Of a stretch of DNA of 64,000 bases, positions 34,846 to 45,271 are shown piece by piece. The notes under the pieces are model-generated. The model saw nothing but the letters and a program-made list of their open reading frames with translations. It had not been told where the DNA came from and did no database searches. The stretch is from assembly GCF_900239935.1 (NCBI RefSeq), contig NZ_LT965929.1:225001-289000 (forward strand), in the 5' to 3' direction. A program made the translations under genes and the position numbers. How positions within the stretch are numbered: the first letter of the stretch is position 1; each line of letters opens with the position of its first letter. Origin of the DNA: Pseudoalteromonas carrageenovora IAM 12662. Its GTDB lineage: Bacteria; Pseudomonadota; Gammaproteobacteria; Enterobacterales; Alteromonadaceae.

Positions 34846-36819
34846 TTAAAGCATTACATTATCAAGAGACTGAGTAATAGCTTCGCTTCTTTCAACTAGT
34901 TGTTCTGCTGTGCGGTACATCTTTCTTTTCATTAATGTATTTGCCATAGTGATGTAGCGTCTAGATAATTCTTGTTTTAAAGAAACCAATAAAGAAAAGT
35001 CCTTAGGTAACGCTGCAGACTCAGTATTGATTAACTCTTCAAAGTCTAATAAATCTTTATACTCTTCAATTGTCTCTAGTTTTTGTGTGTATCTGTCAAA
35101 TCTTGGGCCGTAAAATACAACGGCATCTTCAGTTGGAAAATCAGCTTGTTCACCTAGGTTAATTTTCTTTTGGTAGAGCGTTAAAGCATCTATCGCCGAC
35201 TCTCTTTTAAGAAGGTTTGCGAAACCAAGTTCATTTTTTTGATTATTAGTGAAAATAGCTTTACCAACATTAAGTAAAGATTTTTGCGTGATCACATCAT
35301 CTTCTTCAATAGCTTTATCTAAGGCAAGTTTGTAATTATCAAAATGTATTTCAGACGGACGATAAACGTAGGTACTATCTACTACGCTTAAATCATTGAT
35401 TAATTGTGGAATACTATTATTGTCAAGTTCACTATAGCGAGATTGCTCAAGTAACAAATCAATACGAGAAGTAATATCCGAAATTATTGATTGGCGTTCT
35501 CTTAAAATACTTTCGAGTTGTACAGATAGCTTTTCTGAATCAGGGTAATACTCTAATGCTTTACTATAAACATTAATAGTTTCATCAAAATCTTTAAACT
35601 TATTAGCGCTTGTATTGATTTGGTTAGCTCTGTAATCAAAACTCTGCAAGATATTAGCTTGATTTGATCTTAATAAACCTTGTTTTAATACCTCGTATTG
35701 CGGGGGGATTTCTGCAAGTTTATTTAAAATCTCCGGTCCATTCCAAGACATCCATGTTTCTACTTGTTGGTTTATTGCTTTTGCATTGTCTAACTTAGCT
35801 TCAAGCTGCTTCATATTGTTTGTATTTGTTAGGTAGTACTGGCCTGCTAAAAGAGCTAACACGACAGTACTGGCAACAAGCGCTATTGCTGGTTTAAAGT
35901 TACTTTGAAGCTTAGCTAAAACGGGCTTTAACGAATCAGTTCTTTTTGCTGCATCTAAAGAAACTGCTTTATTAAGCGTGCCCCACAGCCATAAAGGGCA
36001 GTTACTAGGGCGTTTTGCCGATGTATCTTTAGGGAGTGTATCTGCTGCAACACGATTATATGGATGTTTGCTACTTAATAATTCTAGTGCAATACACGCA
36101 TAAGAAAAAACGTCATCTTTGACAGATGCTGCAGCACCTTTAAGTTGTTCAGGGCTTGCATAGGTTGGTGTATAGCCCCCTACAGTACCTATGCTTGATT
36201 CGCTTTTAACTGCATAGGCATCTTCAATGGTTTTATGTTTTGCAATACCAAAGTCGAGTACCTTAAGGCTACCATTAGAATCGAAAATTATATTTGATGG
36301 TTTTAAATCGTTATGAATAACGCCACGAGAGTGAGCATAAATTAATGCATCAGCAAGTTGGCTAAGAATTACATTCGCTTTTTTGAAAGCCATTCCAGAG
36401 GGTTTATTACGCTTGATTATTTGCTCAAGCGTTTCGCCTTCTACTAATTCCATGGTTACATAATGTAAATCGTTATCAGATCCTGCAGAATATACTTTTA
36501 CAATATTAGGGTGAGAGAGCTGTTGTGTTTTAGTTGTTTCATCTTTAAGAAGTGAAATAGCTTCTTCAGAGTGAGAAAACTCTTCTAACAATACTTTAAT
36601 CGCTACAAAAACTTCAGGGCGACTCGCACTTTCTAAAAATAAATCTCTGGCTCGATAAATGTAACACATACCACCTTGGCCAATAAGTTCTTCAACTAAG
36701 TAGCGGTCTGATATTTTTTTACCTACAAGGTTTAATTTATTTATTGCTTTTGGCGTGCGAAGATTTGAGTCAAGCGAAGCTATCTGCGTTTTATCATTAG
36801 AACTGTTGACACCGCTCAT
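34846..36819 (-). CDS. T6SS-associated serine/threonine kinase (PpkA/StkP-type), membrane-bound
   Basis: The protein has 657 residues. The kinase domain (about 35-305) shows GQGGMCYIY, VAIKVL, the catalytic loop HNDLKPSN (HRD reads HND), LDFGIAKH and YASPEQ. A single membrane segment follows (about 310-330, PAIALVASTVVLALLAGQYY), then about 320 periplasmic residues that are helical. In the T6SS threonine phosphorylation pathway, such a kinase phosphorylates the FHA protein to trigger assembly, and a PP2C phosphatase reverses it; both partners are encoded opposite. Start at 36819 (MSGVNSS) has AAAGGA seven bases upstream; the frame open to 36924 is not needed. Confidence 0.92.
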   Translation of the reverse strand: MSGVNSSNDKTQIASLDSNLRTPKAINKLNLVGKKISDRYLVEELIGQGGMCYIYRARDLFLESASRPEVFVAIKVLLEEFSHSEEAISLLKDETTKTQQLSHPNIVKVYSAGSDNDLHYVTMELVEGETLEQIIKRNKPSGMAFKKANVILSQLADALIYAHSRGVIHNDLKPSNIIFDSNGSLKVLDFGIAKHKTIEDAYAVKSESSIGTVGGYTPTYASPEQLKGAAASVKDDVFSYACIALELLSSKHPYNRVAADTLPKDTSAKRPSNCPLWLWGTLNKAVSLDAAKRTDSLKPVLAKLQSNFKPAIALVASTVVLALLAGQYYLTNTNNMKQLEAKLDNAKAINQQVETWMSWNGPEILNKLAEIPPQYEVLKQGLLRSNQANILQSFDYRANQINTSANKFKDFDETINVYSKALEYYPDSEKLSVQLESILRERQSIISDITSRIDLLLEQSRYSELDNNSIPQLINDLSVVDSTYVYRPSEIHFDNYKLALDKAIEEDDVITQKSLLNVGKAIFTNNQKNELGFANLLKRESAIDALTLYQKKINLGEQADFPTEDAVVFYGPRFDRYTQKLETIEEYKDLLDFEELINTESAALPKDFSLLVSLKQELSRRYITMANTLMKRKMYRTAEQLVERSEAITQSLDNVML

Positions 36820-37312
36820 TATAAATCCTTTTATTGTGTATATTAAAATAATCGCAAAGGTGAGTTTTTTATTTTTATCAATTCTCCCTTTGATAAGCGC
36901 TGTATTTTTACAAAAATCAGCCAACTTAGCAATGTTTCTATAGCAGAACTTTCGTACAAAACTTTAAAAAATTTAGAGCTTTTATATTAATTATTGAAAT
37001 ATCGTTTAATTGCTATTTTTTTTTATAAACAGCGTAAGTCTACAGGCATTGTTTTGTAACACTTTAAGGTATTTAAAATGAATAATGTGTTGTGAAAATT
37101 AATAAATAGTAATTTTTTAAATCGGAACATACAAAATATGTTTTTTAAGCTGTGAAAGGGCTTTTTTAAAGCGGTTTTGATTAATTTAAATTATTTGGAT
37201 TTATGCTTTTAAAAGACTGAGTATATTTTTATATATTAATTTCAATGTTGACAATAGTTTCTCTTCTACTTTATCCTAATAAAAATGTAGATTTATGGGA
37301 CTAACTTATCAA
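36820..37312. promoter_or_regulatory. Divergent intergenic region of the T6SS cluster, with main promoter
   Basis: Almost 500 very AT-rich bases between the kinase and tagH. A consensus -35 (TTGACA, 37248-37253) and a -10 (TATCCT, 37272-37277) spaced 18 bases lie just before tagH and could start the long + strand operon. No sigma-54 site was recognised. The AT-rich stretch is a likely H-NS-type silencing target (inference). Confidence 0.6.
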
Positions 37313-38623
37313 ATGGAACTGATACTAAACATCACTAGTTATCATAGACTCTCTCCAGAAATTGAAGCCACTAAAACAGTAAAAGACTCTCTAATATTTG
37401 GCCGTTCAGAAGCATGTGATTGGCACTTTCCTGATCCCGAAAAAATCATTTCTAGTAAGCACGGGCGCATAGTTAAAGAGGGCGATTCTTTTTATGTTTA
37501 CGATACATCTACAAATGGTACTTTTGTAAATTTTGGCGTAGCTCCATTAGGCCAAGGTAATAAACAACGCTTGTCTGATAGTGACACAATTACTGTGGGT
37601 GATTTTCAAGTAGAAGTGAAATTAGCTACCAACGAAAAAGCTCCTGAGACCGATTATGGTAATTTAAGTGCAGCTGCTAGTTTGAGCAAAGAGCCAGAAA
37701 GCGCTTATCAGCACCCTACTGAGCGTTTTTCAGAGGCAGAGCAGTATTTTAATGAATCAATAATGGATGAATCTATGCCTGCAGTTTCTATGACTCAGGC
37801 CAGTGAAGATAATTCAGCAAACCAAATACCTGAGAACTGGGATGAGCTTGCTCACTTAATGAACCCAGAGGCGGTAACTCAACCAGCACCAGTTGTAAGT
37901 AAGCCACAGCCAAAACAGCCTGTTAAACAACAAGTTTCAGTTGAGGCTGCGGTACTTGATACACCTGTAAGCAAACCTCAAGCTGTAAAGCCTGTTCATA
38001 AGCCTGCTGCGCAAAAGAATTCAATATCACCGAGTGAAGATACTGCGTTAACCGATGCTTTCTTGAACGGGTTAGGGATTAAAGCTGAGTTACAAAATTC
38101 GTTAAACTCGCAAGAACTTTGGTTTGAAATGGGCCAAGGGTTAAATTTATTACTCACAGAGTTGATGGAGTCTCTTCGTCAAAGAGCACTTGTGAAAAAC
38201 CAATTGCGTTTAAACCAAACAATGTTTCAAACTCAACAAAATAACCCAATTAAGTTTTCGGCAGATATTGATGATGTTATTCAGAATTTATTCATCAGAA
38301 ATAGTGCAAGCTTCCTGTCGTCTCGAGAATCAATCAAAGAAAGCTTTGTTGACACTCGAAGACATGAACATGCTTTATTAGCAGGAGCTGATGGCGTATT
38401 AAAAGGGATGTTAGAGCAAGTTTCTCCCCAACACATAAATCAACAAATAAATGATAATTCTAACGTATTAAAAATCATCCCTGGTCAAACAGAGGCTAAG
38501 TGCTGGAAGCTATACCAAAATTTATATGATGAGTTATCTCATGATGTAAATAGTAAGGGAGCTATGGCATTGTCAGATGATTTCTTAAAAGCATATAACG
38601 ATAGAATTAAAGAATCGTTCTAG
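37313..38623 (+). CDS. tagH: T6SS FHA-domain protein TagH/Fha
   Basis: The protein has about 436 residues. An N-terminal FHA domain (about 1-100) has FGRSEACDW, SSKHGRIV and STNGTFVN, the phosphothreonine-binding residues. A proline- and acid-rich linker follows, and then the type VI FHA C-terminal domain (about 240-435, starting near FLNGLGI). It is the target of the kinase and scaffolds assembly when phosphorylated. ATG 37313 is preferred because the predicted transcript starts near 37284; an in-frame ATG at 37295 would leave almost no leader. First gene of the + strand operon. Confidence 0.92.
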   Translation: MELILNITSYHRLSPEIEATKTVKDSLIFGRSEACDWHFPDPEKIISSKHGRIVKEGDSFYVYDTSTNGTFVNFGVAPLGQGNKQRLSDSDTITVGDFQVEVKLATNEKAPETDYGNLSAAASLSKEPESAYQHPTERFSEAEQYFNESIMDESMPAVSMTQASEDNSANQIPENWDELAHLMNPEAVTQPAPVVSKPQPKQPVKQQVSVEAAVLDTPVSKPQAVKPVHKPAAQKNSISPSEDTALTDAFLNGLGIKAELQNSLNSQELWFEMGQGLNLLLTELMESLRQRALVKNQLRLNQTMFQTQQNNPIKFSADIDDVIQNLFIRNSASFLSSRESIKESFVDTRRHEHALLAGADGVLKGMLEQVSPQHINQQINDNSNVLKIIPGQTEAKCWKLYQNLYDELSHDVNSKGAMALSDDFLKAYNDRIKESF

Positions 38624-38638
38624 AAAGGAAAGTAGATA

Positions 38639-39103
38639 ATGAACAAGTTTAAGCTCTTTTTAATGAGTTTCAGTTTACTGTTTTTAGCCATGGGTTGTTC
38701 AACTGTTAACAAGTTTGTACCTCCTTCTACAGATCTAAAAATCAATGTGTCTAAAAATGTTAATCCGGACACTTCGGATAGGCCTTCACCGGTAGTAATG
38801 AAAATTTTTGAGCTTAGCTCAAGAACAATTTTTGATACGCAGGATTTTTTTAGCCTATACGAAACACCTGAAAAACTATTAGGCCCAGACTTATTAAAAA
38901 AAGATGAATTAGAATTACAGCCAAACTCTGTTCAAGAATACAAAATGAGCTTAAACCGCAATACGCGATATGTTGGAGTTGTTGTTGCGTACAGAGATAT
39001 CGACCAAGCACGATGGAGAGCTGTAATTGAAGTTGACCCTACAGGCTATGACGATATAGATGTAAATGTTGAAGCAATTGCTACATACATGAGAGAGCAA
39101 TAA
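38639..39103 (+). CDS. tssJ: T6SS outer membrane lipoprotein TssJ
   Basis: The protein has 154 residues. Lipoprotein signal with lipobox AMGCS (cysteine about 20). Mature part has the TssJ fold cues SPVVMKIFELSS, FDTQDFFSLYE and the RYVGVVVAYRDID loop that contacts TssM. It anchors the membrane complex to the outer membrane. GGAAAG ribosome site; 15 bases after tagH. Confidence 0.95.
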   Translation: MNKFKLFLMSFSLLFLAMGCSTVNKFVPPSTDLKINVSKNVNPDTSDRPSPVVMKIFELSSRTIFDTQDFFSLYETPEKLLGPDLLKKDELELQPNSVQEYKMSLNRNTRYVGVVVAYRDIDQARWRAVIEVDPTGYDDIDVNVEAIATYMREQ

Positions 39104-39118
39104 AAAAGGATTTGTACA

Positions 39119-40447
39119 ATGAGTGATAACACTCGTGTTGCCTGGACCGAAGGAATGTTCTTAAGGCCGCAACACTTTCAGCAGTCAGATAAGCATTTTT
39201 CGCATTTAATAAAGCAAATTTGCAATGGGAATTTAGCAGATCCTTGGGGCATACTTGATATAAGTATCGACACTCAACTATTAAGCTCAGGCCAATTTGC
39301 AATTGAGTCGTTATCAGCTATTACTCCTGATTTGCTACCCATCGATATGCCTCAATCAACCTCTTTACCTGCGCCTTTAGTGGTTGGTAAAGATGTTTAT
39401 GATGAAATAGTTTATTTAGCGGTTCCTGCACTAAAAGCCAGTGGTATTAATATTTCATCTTTAGATGAAGATATTGTTACGCGTTATAAACTTAATGACT
39501 TATCAGTAAGCGATGACTCTTTAGGTGCGCAAGCTCAAGAAATTATTCAAGTAGCTAAGGTATTTAGTAAGCTAGTATTGTCATCAGACGATCACGCTGG
39601 CTATATATTATTGCCATTAGCACGCATTGTTGAAGTAAGTAGCGAAGGGCAAATTAAGCTCGATTCAAAGTATATACCAGCTTCATTAAAAGTAGGTCAG
39701 TGTAAGCCATTACTTGGTCTAGTGAGAGAAATTGGCTCAATGATAAAGCAGCGCTCAGAAAGTATCGCTGTTAGGTTGTGCCAAGGCTATGCGGGAAGCA
39801 CATCTGTAGCTGATTTTATTATGCTGCAAACGTTAAATAAGTATGACGCTGTTTTTGAAAACTTATTATCAGTTAATAACCTTCATCCAAATATTCTTTA
39901 TACACGTTTAATAGAGCTTGCTGGTGAACTCTCTACTTTTAGTACAGTAAACAAAAGAGTACCTAAATTACCTAAGTACGATCATAAAAATTTAGGCCCA
40001 GTATTTAGCGAAGTAGTAAACTTTTTATATCAATCTTTAAGTCATGTAATCGAGCAAACTGCGACAGAAATAAAGCTAGAGCAAAGCAAGTTTGGTATTT
40101 CTTTTGGTGCACTCAAAGACAAATCGGTACTTAGCTCGGGTCAATTTGTATTGGCTATTAAGGCGAGTGTCCCCCACGAAGAGCTTCGTAAGATACTACC
40201 TTCTCAAATTAAAATAGGTAGTGTTGAGACAATCCGAGATTTAGTAAACAATCAAATCCCAGGTATTACAATCAGTAACTTACCAACGGCACCGCGTCAA
40301 ATTCCTTACCATGCAGGTTTTCATTATTTTGAATTAAATAAACATGGCGAGCATTGGGCAAAGCTTCATTCAAGTGGTGGTATTGCTATTCACTTGTCTG
40401 GAAATTACCCCGAGTTACAACTAAGCCTGTGGGCAATAAGAACTTAA
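39119..40447 (+). CDS. tssK: T6SS baseplate subunit TssK
   Basis: The protein has 442 residues. Family signature at the start: RVAWTEGMFLRPQHFQQSD, then PWGILDI. The C-terminal part ends with SLWAIR, typical of TssK. It links the baseplate to TssJLM. AAAAGGA before the ATG. Confidence 0.96.
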   Translation: MSDNTRVAWTEGMFLRPQHFQQSDKHFSHLIKQICNGNLADPWGILDISIDTQLLSSGQFAIESLSAITPDLLPIDMPQSTSLPAPLVVGKDVYDEIVYLAVPALKASGINISSLDEDIVTRYKLNDLSVSDDSLGAQAQEIIQVAKVFSKLVLSSDDHAGYILLPLARIVEVSSEGQIKLDSKYIPASLKVGQCKPLLGLVREIGSMIKQRSESIAVRLCQGYAGSTSVADFIMLQTLNKYDAVFENLLSVNNLHPNILYTRLIELAGELSTFSTVNKRVPKLPKYDHKNLGPVFSEVVNFLYQSLSHVIEQTATEIKLEQSKFGISFGALKDKSVLSSGQFVLAIKASVPHEELRKILPSQIKIGSVETIRDLVNNQIPGITISNLPTAPRQIPYHAGFHYFELNKHGEHWAKLHSSGGIAIHLSGNYPELQLSLWAIRT

Positions 40448-40468
40448 CTTTTAAAAGGAAGAGTTTCA

Positions 40469-41749
40469 ATGGACGAAACCATTATAAAACCACGTCCTGG
40501 TCGATTAGGGCGTGATGCCTCAAATAATACTCAAGTAGATAATGATCCAGACAAAACAGTTATGTCTGTTGAGCCTGTTGCAAGCAGTATTCCTAGTAAT
40601 GCAAAGGTATCTATATTTAAAAACCCGTTAATGGAAGCGGCAACAGACTGTTTTTCATTGGTTATTTCAATCAGAAAATCAGTTGAGATGACAAACTTGG
40701 CTGCGTTAAAGCATCGATGTGTTGAGGCTATCAAACGCTTTGAAGTCGAGATTCGTAATCAGAATTTATCAAAAGATGTAATCAAAAACTCTCGTTATTG
40801 TTTATGTGCAATTTTAGATGAGTCTGTTTTAAATTCTAAATGGAGCTCTATGGAATGGGCTGACGAAAGTTTGCTTTCAACATTTCATAAAGAGACCTTT
40901 GGCGGTGAGTACTTTTATACTTTGCTAGATAATGCATTGTCTCAGCCAGAGCAACACAAAGCCTTTTTAGAGCTTCAGTACCACTGTTTAAATTTAGGTT
41001 TTAAAGGTAAGTACAGGCTAGATACTGTGGGTGATAGTAAAGTAGAAGAATACCGCTCACAAATGTACCACCTATTAAATCAATTAGATGGGCCAATCAA
41101 TAATAAGCTTTCTCCTAACTGGAAACAAAGAGTAGCCGCTGGCGTTGAATTAAGAAATCAGGTGCCGCTGTGGGTTATTTTTTCTGTTCTGGGTCTACTT
41201 TTACTTACCGTTTATTTATTTATAAATATGAAGCTAAATGATGATGTTACCGCTGTAAATGACAAGCTGGCCATCATTCACCCTCTAGCTGAAGACCAAG
41301 CAATAGACAAAAAGGATCAGCAGCTACTTGTTTTAGAACAACTATTACAAACTGAGATTCAAATGGGGATTGTAACGATAAAGAAAAATATCGATAGGAT
41401 CAGAATCTCTATTAATAGTGAGAGCCTTTTTAATCAAGGTGACTCTAAATTATTACCTTCATTTCAGCCTATTTTAGAAAAGCTAGCATTAAGCCTTGAA
41501 GGAACTAAAGGGCGTATTTTAATAACCGGCCACACAGACGACACACCAATTAGAACTGATAAATACCCTTCAAATTGGCACCTTTCTTTAGCGCGCGCAA
41601 CGCAAGTTGCAAACTCTATGGCTAAAAGTACAAACCTCAGTGGGCGTTTATGGCCCGAAGGTAAGGGCGCAGCAGAGCCTATTGCCAGTAATTCAGATTC
41701 AGCTTCTCGGTCACTTAACCGACGAATTGAAATCGACTTATTATTTTAA
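40469..41749 (+). CDS. tssL: T6SS inner membrane protein TssL with OmpA-like domain
   Basis: The protein has 426 residues. The DotU/IcmH domain (about 50-215) contains YCLCAILDESVLNSKW and HKETFGGEYFYTLLD. One membrane segment (about 232-252, VPLWVIFSVLGLLLLTVYLF) is followed by a C-terminal OmpA-like peptidoglycan-binding domain (about 310-426: LITGHTDDTPIR, LSLARATQVAN, NRRIEIDL). This is the extended form of TssL that holds the complex to peptidoglycan. Confidence 0.96.
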   Translation: MDETIIKPRPGRLGRDASNNTQVDNDPDKTVMSVEPVASSIPSNAKVSIFKNPLMEAATDCFSLVISIRKSVEMTNLAALKHRCVEAIKRFEVEIRNQNLSKDVIKNSRYCLCAILDESVLNSKWSSMEWADESLLSTFHKETFGGEYFYTLLDNALSQPEQHKAFLELQYHCLNLGFKGKYRLDTVGDSKVEEYRSQMYHLLNQLDGPINNKLSPNWKQRVAAGVELRNQVPLWVIFSVLGLLLLTVYLFINMKLNDDVTAVNDKLAIIHPLAEDQAIDKKDQQLLVLEQLLQTEIQMGIVTIKKNIDRIRISINSESLFNQGDSKLLPSFQPILEKLALSLEGTKGRILITGHTDDTPIRTDKYPSNWHLSLARATQVANSMAKSTNLSGRLWPEGKGAAEPIASNSDSASRSLNRRIEIDLLF

Positions 41750-41758
41750 GAGGCTGAA

Positions 41759-44700
41759 ATGAGTTTTTCACAAAAAATAAAAAAAGTGACCTACGCACTT
41801 ACATCTCGTACGGCAATGCTAATTATTGGCTTTTTAGCTTTATCATTACTAATTTGGTTTGGCGGCCCATTAATCGCAATAGCTGACTATGTACCACTAC
41901 AAAGTATTGCAGCAAGACTGTTTACTATTATATTGGTTTTATTGGTTTTTTCTGTGTCTAAAATTTATCGTCTTATGCAACAAAGCAAACGAGACGAAAA
42001 AATGGCTGATGAGTTAATTGATAGTAATAGCGATACAAATAGCTCTGAAGTAAATGAAGAAATTACCACGCTTAAAACGCGAATGAACGAAGCTATCGAT
42101 CTTTTAAAAGATGTAAAGCTGTTCAAAGGTAAAAACATTTACCAGCTGCCTTGGTACATAATGATAGGACCGCCAGGAGCTGGCAAAACTACCGTTATTC
42201 ATAACTCAGGGCTTGATTACCCACTAAAAGATAAGCTGGGTGTTGATTTAGTTCATGGTGTTGGCGGTACGCGTAATTGTGATTGGTGGTTTACCAATAA
42301 AGCTGTTTTAATTGACACTGCAGGGCGCTACACAACGCAAAGCAGCCATGCAAAGCATGATTCACGTGCATGGGAAGGCTTTTTAGGATTACTGCGTAAG
42401 TACCGTCCTCTTAGGCCGATTAATGGTGTAATGATCAGTATGGGTATTTCTGAGCTTATGAGCCAGACCAAAACTGAGAGAAACCTACATGCTCGCGCTA
42501 TTAAACAGCGATTACAAGAGCTACAAAGCCAATTAGGCATGACTTTTCCTGTTTACGTTATTTTTTCAAAAGTTGATTTAATCGAAGGCTTTAGAGAGTT
42601 TTTTGGCGAATTAACAGAAGAAGAATGTGAGCAGGTTTGGGGCGTAACCTTTGAACTTGATTTAGACAAAGACACGCAAGTAGATGCATTTAATAAAGAA
42701 TCTCACACATTAATTTCTAAATTAACCGAGATGTTAAATCGTAGATTAATTAATGAAAGAAACGAAGAAATTCGCGCTAAAATATTCGAATTCCCAAGGC
42801 AGCTTCGTGTGCTACAAGGTGTAGGAGATGCTTTTTTAAAAGAAATATTCACTCCTAATGCATATGAAGAACTACCAATGTTTCGTGGTGTTTATCTTAC
42901 AAGTGCAACGCAAGAAGGTACGCCATCAAGCTTTTTAAACGAAGCGAACGCAGGCGAATCGGGATACATCAACCAATCTAAAAGCTTTTTTATAAAGAAT
43001 GTATTAGAAGGTGTGATTTTTCCAGAGCAAAACTTAGCAAGCACTAACAAACATCATGACAAGCAAAATAAATGGCTTCGTGTTGGTAGCATATCGCTTG
43101 CATGCATAGCTTTATTTGGTTTTTCAACATCGTGGTACTTTAGTTTTGCTTGGAATAGTAACTTAATTTCAGAGACTGAGGATGCGATTGCAACGTACCA
43201 AGAGCTTGATACCGCCTCATTTGATCGTAATAACTTATTGGTACTAAACGACAGATTAAAAGCTCTTAGAAACTTACCTGCAAGCAACCCTGAACTTGTT
43301 AATACACAAGAGTCTAAATCAATTGGGTTTAACAAACTAAATGAAATAAAAATGGCTTCTACACAAGCCTACGACCGTTCATTGCAAACGTATTTAGAAC
43401 CGTTTATTGCAAGTACCTTAATTAAAGAAATGGAAGCTCATCCTGAGCACTTAAGTTATTTATACGAAACACTGAAGTGTTACCTTATGTTGTTTCAGCC
43501 TGAATACTTTGAAGGTGAAGATATAACGGTATGGTTTAACGCGTATTTAGAACGTAATTTACCAGGCGATAAAAATATGCAAACCAGAGTAGAGCTAATG
43601 GAGCATGTTGCTACATTACTTGAAAACGGTGTAAGCCAAATTGAAATTGATAATCAAGCCGTGCGTGTTGCACGAGCTGAGCTAACTAAGCTACCAATTG
43701 CTGAGCGAGCATACCAACGACTTCAAGCCGACTTTTTAGATAGCAGTATCCCGCCATTTAGGCTTACAGACATTATTAGTTTCGAAAGTGCGCAAAAATT
43801 TACTTTTAGAAATGACGGTGAGCTTACGCGAAGTATCCCGGGCTTATATACATTTAATGGTTTCCACGGCATTTTTAATGTTGAGAAAAGTAAAATGCTT
43901 GGTAATTTAATGGCAAGTAGCTGGGTGTATGGTGAAGAGGCCACGGGTACCTACGATATTTCTAAAGATGAGATTGAGAAGAAACTAGAGCAACGATATT
44001 TTCAAGATTATATCTATTATTGGCAATCATTTATTGATGATTTGAGCCTGAACCAATATAGCTCTCCTGCTGAGGGGGTTAATATTACTGATGCTCTAGC
44101 GGGCTCTGAAGCACCTATTAAAAATATTATTACTGCAGTTCAAAAAAATGTGCAGCTTACTAAATTACCCGTATCGGATAATCAAAAGGCTGCAGGTAAA
44201 GTGGCAGCAAATGCTGCTGAGATTGCTATGCAAACAAAGGCTAATCGCATCAAACGATTTTTACCTGACGAAGCCCCTAAATTTGATATTAAATTACCGG
44301 GTCATCAAGTTGAAGAAGCCTTTGAAGATGTAATAAATATTGATGCTCAACAATTAGATAATATTCAGAAAAATCTAAGAGAGCTAAACGTTTACTTAAC
44401 CAAACTTGATAGAGGCGATCAGTTAAAGTCGTCAATTAAAGATCAAATTAGCGGTAAAAGTAAGCCAAGCTTTATTCGTCAACTTGAGTTCCAAAGCCGA
44501 GACTTACCTTATCCGTTTAATAGTTGGTTGTTAGATATCAGTCGTGATACTAGCAATATAACTAAAAATAGTGCCAACAGACATTTAAACGAGATGTGGA
44601 AAAGTAAGGTATTACGCGAATATAACGCTGCAATTGTTGGCCGTTATCCATTCTCTCCGTACGCAAATAAAGAAGTGAATATGAAAGACTTCACTCGATT

Positions 44701-45271
44701 CTTCAGCCCTGGTGGCACGATTGATAGCTTTTTCACTAACTATATTGCGCCTAGTGTAGATATGAGCTCAACGCCATGGAAATTTGAAAAAGATATAGGC
44801 ATTAGCCGAGATACATTAGCGATGTTTGAACTTGCTAATCAAATTCAAACCGTCTTTTTTGATGGCGGTAGTGCAACACCAAGAATTGAGTTTGGTTTAA
44901 GGACTGTAGAATTAGATCAATCAGTATCAAAGTTCAGGGTCGAAATTGATGGGCAATCTATGTCATATCGTCATGGGCCAATCAAGATAACTAACTTTGT
45001 ATGGCCAGGATCATCAGGGCAAAGTAATACTCGGATTGAATTTACTCCTCCAAGTGGTGGTCGTCCCATTAATACAACTTACCAAGGTGAATGGTCGTTA
45101 TATCGTATGTTAGACGAGTTAAGTGCTAAAAGAGCAAAAACACGTGAAGACTTAGAGTTACATTTTTCACTCATGGGGAACAATGCGAAAGTCGAATTAT
45201 TGCCTAAATCAATCAGGCATCCATTTTGGAATAAAAGTGTAGAGAAGTTTTCATGTCCGACCCGATTATAA
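41759..45271 (+). CDS. tssM: T6SS inner membrane protein TssM (IcmF)
   Basis: The protein has 1170 residues. Two membrane segments near the N-terminus (about 20-65), a cytoplasmic GTPase-like domain with intact Walker A (GPPGAGKTTVI) and LIDTAGRY, a third membrane segment (about 445-465, ISLACIALFGFSTSWYF) and a long periplasmic region that ends with the beta-rich TssJ-binding part. Its last 19 bases overlap tagF. Confidence 0.96.
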   Translation: MSFSQKIKKVTYALTSRTAMLIIGFLALSLLIWFGGPLIAIADYVPLQSIAARLFTIILVLLVFSVSKIYRLMQQSKRDEKMADELIDSNSDTNSSEVNEEITTLKTRMNEAIDLLKDVKLFKGKNIYQLPWYIMIGPPGAGKTTVIHNSGLDYPLKDKLGVDLVHGVGGTRNCDWWFTNKAVLIDTAGRYTTQSSHAKHDSRAWEGFLGLLRKYRPLRPINGVMISMGISELMSQTKTERNLHARAIKQRLQELQSQLGMTFPVYVIFSKVDLIEGFREFFGELTEEECEQVWGVTFELDLDKDTQVDAFNKESHTLISKLTEMLNRRLINERNEEIRAKIFEFPRQLRVLQGVGDAFLKEIFTPNAYEELPMFRGVYLTSATQEGTPSSFLNEANAGESGYINQSKSFFIKNVLEGVIFPEQNLASTNKHHDKQNKWLRVGSISLACIALFGFSTSWYFSFAWNSNLISETEDAIATYQELDTASFDRNNLLVLNDRLKALRNLPASNPELVNTQESKSIGFNKLNEIKMASTQAYDRSLQTYLEPFIASTLIKEMEAHPEHLSYLYETLKCYLMLFQPEYFEGEDITVWFNAYLERNLPGDKNMQTRVELMEHVATLLENGVSQIEIDNQAVRVARAELTKLPIAERAYQRLQADFLDSSIPPFRLTDIISFESAQKFTFRNDGELTRSIPGLYTFNGFHGIFNVEKSKMLGNLMASSWVYGEEATGTYDISKDEIEKKLEQRYFQDYIYYWQSFIDDLSLNQYSSPAEGVNITDALAGSEAPIKNIITAVQKNVQLTKLPVSDNQKAAGKVAANAAEIAMQTKANRIKRFLPDEAPKFDIKLPGHQVEEAFEDVINIDAQQLDNIQKNLRELNVYLTKLDRGDQLKSSIKDQISGKSKPSFIRQLEFQSRDLPYPFNSWLLDISRDTSNITKNSANRHLNEMWKSKVLREYNAAIVGRYPFSPYANKEVNMKDFTRFFSPGGTIDSFFTNYIAPSVDMSSTPWKFEKDIGISRDTLAMFELANQIQTVFFDGGSATPRIEFGLRTVELDQSVSKFRVEIDGQSMSYRHGPIKITNFVWPGSSGQSNTRIEFTPPSGGRPINTTYQGEWSLYRMLDELSAKRAKTREDLELHFSLMGNNAKVELLPKSIRHPFWNKSVEKFSCPTRL

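Noticed and set aside
37201..37312. Sigma-54 promoter for the T6SS cluster
   Set aside because: No GG-N10-GC pattern with a proper TGGCAC context; a sigma-70-like TTGACA/TATCCT pair is better.
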